A DNA stretch of 64,000 bases, from positions 1 through 64,000 of the forward strand of contig JAFXXU010000051.1 of assembly GCA_017542125.1 (NCBI GenBank), in the 5' to 3' direction. The position numbers and the translations under genes were made by a program. The notes below the pieces were generated by a model. It was not told where the DNA came from. It searched no databases and was given only the letters and a program-made list of their open reading frames with translations. The stretch's first letter is position 1, and each line of letters starts with the position of its first letter. This DNA comes from Ruminococcus sp. GTDB taxonomy: Bacteria; Bacillota; Clostridia; Oscillospirales; Ruminococcaceae. Shown one piece after another: positions 62,382 to 64,000 of this stretch.

Positions 62382-63674
62382 TCAGATATTTGCAAGCTCC
62401 CCCGTACAGCAGCCCTCGCCGGTGCCGGTAATGAGCACATCCCTGAACTGCCGCCTCAGAGTCTCCGGGCCGGAGCGGGGGATACGCACAAGGATGTAAT
62501 TATCCGAGTGCCCCTGATGGTATTCGGGTGAGGTCTCCTTTTCAAAAAGCACCCGGAGCGTCCTGCCCAGCTGGGCTTTCAGATACTCCTCTCCCGTCCT
62601 GCGGCAGACCTCTGACATTTCGGCGGCGCGTCTGCGCTTGACCTCGGCATCCACCTGCCCCGGCATTGAGTATGCGGGGGTGTCGGGGCGGCGGGAGAAC
62701 TGGAAAACGTGAGCCTCAGCAAAGCCTATACGCTCCGCGAACCGAAGGCTCTCAAGGTGATCCTCCTCGGTCTCGCCGGGGAAGCCAACCATTATATCCG
62801 TTGTTACAGCGCAGCCGGGGAAGGCCTTGCGGAGCCTTTCGCAGAGCCCGGCGTAGTCCTCGGCGGTGTAGTGCCTTTTCATAACCCGGAGGGTCTTCTC
62901 GCAGCCGCTTTGCAGCGACAGGTGGAACTGTGGGCAGAGCTTGCCGAGCGCCGCCAGCCTTGCGATATCCTCATCGGAGATAAGCTCCGGCTCCATAGAC
63001 CCCAGCCTTATCCGGAAATCCCCCTCGATGCCGCAGACAGCCTCGACTGTGTCCGTCAGGCGCTCGCCCCGCTCTCTGCCGGTGCAGCAAAGGTTTATCC
63101 CCGTGAGGATAAGCTCCCGGTGCCCCGAAGCGATAAGCTCTCTTGCCTCGGTGACGGTCTCGGCAACAGGCTTAGAGCGTATATGCCCCCTCGCCCGGGG
63201 GATGATGCAGTAGGTGCAGCTCATATCGCAGCCGTCCTGTATTTTAATGTAGGCGCGGGTCTTGTCGAAGGAGCCGCTGTTGCTCATTTGCTCCGGCAGG
63301 GAGGCGTCACCTATCTCCACGACGGGCTGACGGGTGAGCAGAAATCTCTCCACCGCCTCCGGCAGCGAGGACTTGTTTGCCGAGCCCAGGATTATATCGC
63401 ACTCCGGCAGCAGCTTTTCGATACCGGCGTGAGCCTGGGTCATACAGCCCATGCAGGCCAGTATGCAGGAGGGGTTCTGTTTTCTGAGGCGGTGTATGGC
63501 CTGACGGCATTTCTTATCCGCCTCTGCGGTGACGGTGCAGGTGTTGACTACACACAGCTCCGCCTCCCCGGGATCACCCACGGTGATGCCCCCCGCAGCC
63601 TCGAACCTTTCGCGGATATTCTCTGTTTCGTACTGATTTACCTTGCAGCCGAAGGTGGTATAGAAGATCTTCAT
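62382..63674 (-). CDS. mtaB: tRNA N6-threonylcarbamoyladenosine (t6A37) methylthiotransferase MtaB
   Basis: 430 residues: an N-terminal MTTase/UPF0004 domain (TFGCKVNQYETENIRERF, VNTCTVT), a radical-SAM domain with the [4Fe-4S] cluster motif CDMSCTYCIIP, and a C-terminal TRAM-like domain. CKVNQYE and GCDMSCTYC identify MtaB among MiaB-like proteins. It converts t6A37 to ms2t6A37 in ANN-decoding tRNAs. Monocistronic on the minus strand; no strong promoter was picked out in 63675-63790. Confidence 0.95.
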   Translation of the reverse strand: MKIFYTTFGCKVNQYETENIRERFEAAGGITVGDPGEAELCVVNTCTVTAEADKKCRQAIHRLRKQNPSCILACMGCMTQAHAGIEKLLPECDIILGSANKSSLPEAVERFLLTRQPVVEIGDASLPEQMSNSGSFDKTRAYIKIQDGCDMSCTYCIIPRARGHIRSKPVAETVTEARELIASGHRELILTGINLCCTGRERGERLTDTVEAVCGIEGDFRIRLGSMEPELISDEDIARLAALGKLCPQFHLSLQSGCEKTLRVMKRHYTAEDYAGLCERLRKAFPGCAVTTDIMVGFPGETEEDHLESLRFAERIGFAEAHVFQFSRRPDTPAYSMPGQVDAEVKRRRAAEMSEVCRRTGEEYLKAQLGRTLRVLFEKETSPEYHQGHSDNYILVRIPRSGPETLRRQFRDVLITGTGEGCCTGELANI

Positions 63675-63813
63675 AGGGCTCCCTCATATCACTCTTATAT
63701 TTATTATGCACAAATTATGAACGGATTCTTTGTGCAACACTACCAATTTTCAACCCTGCCATTAGTTGCTATTGACTATTATACTATATTTTATTTTTTT
63801 TTGCAAATATCTC

Positions 63814-63841
63814 TTGACAATTACAAAAGTCTGGGTATAAT
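63814..63841 (+). promoter_or_regulatory. promoter of the gene cut by the window end
   Basis: TTGACA (63814-63819), a 16-nt spacer and TATAAT (63836-63841). A ~120-nt GC-rich leader follows, with AGAGCGG and CCGCACTCT able to close a stem around 63852-63919. Confidence 0.82.
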
Positions 63842-63965
63842 GGTAGTCAAGAGAGCGGAAGAGGCCGACCGCAGAGGCACGCAGTAACGGGCGTCCGCGC
63901 AAGTCGATGCCGCACTCTAAGGGAAAAGAAGAAAAAGAAACGATCCGCAGAAGGAGGAAACATTT

Positions 63966-64000
63966 ATGAAGAAGACAAAGATCATGCTGGGTGCAATCGC
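63966..64000 (+). CDS. start of a probable secreted protein (partial)
   Basis: Only the first 11 complete codons are present: MKKTKIMLGAI, a typical signal-peptide beginning (basic end then hydrophobic). AAGGAGG lies about 8 nt upstream of the ATG. The product is unknown. Confidence 0.6.
   Translation, partial: MKKTKIMLGAI

Overview
The window is a stretch of chromosome from a Gram-positive, low-oxygen gut-type Clostridia, most likely a Ruminococcaceae/Oscillospiraceae (Ruminococcus-like) organism. Support: MurT/GatD peptidoglycan amidation genes, an L27 with a Prp-cleaved N-terminal extension, a tRNA-sensing T-box, a perfect CIRCE element at groESL, a sortase-assembled pilus locus, single-chain PurL, and a secreted cohesin-like protein. 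The genus is inference. Most units start with a near-consensus sigma-A promoter (TTGACN, 16-18 nt, TATAAT), and many end in a clear hairpin terminator.

Layout. 1-3.2 kb: trkA-trkH potassium uptake (minus), whose promoter overlaps a long perfect inverted repeat, divergent from murT-gatD (3.2-5.3 kb). 5.4-18.1 kb: a minus-strand arginine cluster in which seven arg genes (G, H, C, J, B, D, F) strictly alternate with six non-arg genes, followed by an aspartate/aromatic-tailed membrane protein. 18.3-22.1 kb: a flavin reductase-like gene, then a leucine T-box leader driving an S66 peptidase and leuA. 22.1-25.5 kb: three genes resembling the subunits of a biotin-dependent transcarboxylase. 25.5-29.8 kb: phosphofructokinase, a chemoreceptor and a membrane-anchored polysaccharide deacetylase. 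29.8-37.1 kb: a cohesin-like surface protein with a long structured leader, glmS, rplU-prp-rpmA, a gene broken by an amber codon, obgE, an acetyltransferase and mini-RNase III. 37.1-46.1 kb: a lipoprotein with a transglutaminase-like domain, a GGDEF-EAL protein, groES-groEL, a phosphoesterase, ruvX and an ABC-F ATPase. 46.3-57.8 kb: a complete pilus operon (small helical protein, signal peptidase, 2099-residue LPESG adhesin, LPSTG major pilin, class C sortase, small TPQTG surface protein, second sortase). 57.8-64 kb: purL behind a structured leader and a PurBox-like site, a DUF1294 protein, mtaB, and the first codons of a secreted protein.

Mobile or repeat content is limited to two short non-coding elements with long terminal inverted repeats (43.94-44.13 kb and 62.15-62.38 kb), both placed just beyond stop codons. 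I saw no tRNA, rRNA, CRISPR array, insertion sequence or phage gene.

Functionally the window joins biosynthesis (arginine, leucine, purine, glucosamine), cell-wall work (MurT/GatD, GlmS, GH3, deacetylase, S66 peptidase) and surface display (pilus, cohesin-like protein, transglutaminase-like lipoprotein). The observations most worth following up are the interdigitated arginine operon, the T-box-controlled peptidase, the transcarboxylase-like trio with an altered acyl-CoA subunit, the aspartate/aromatic tail protein, and several unexplained operators and leaders.
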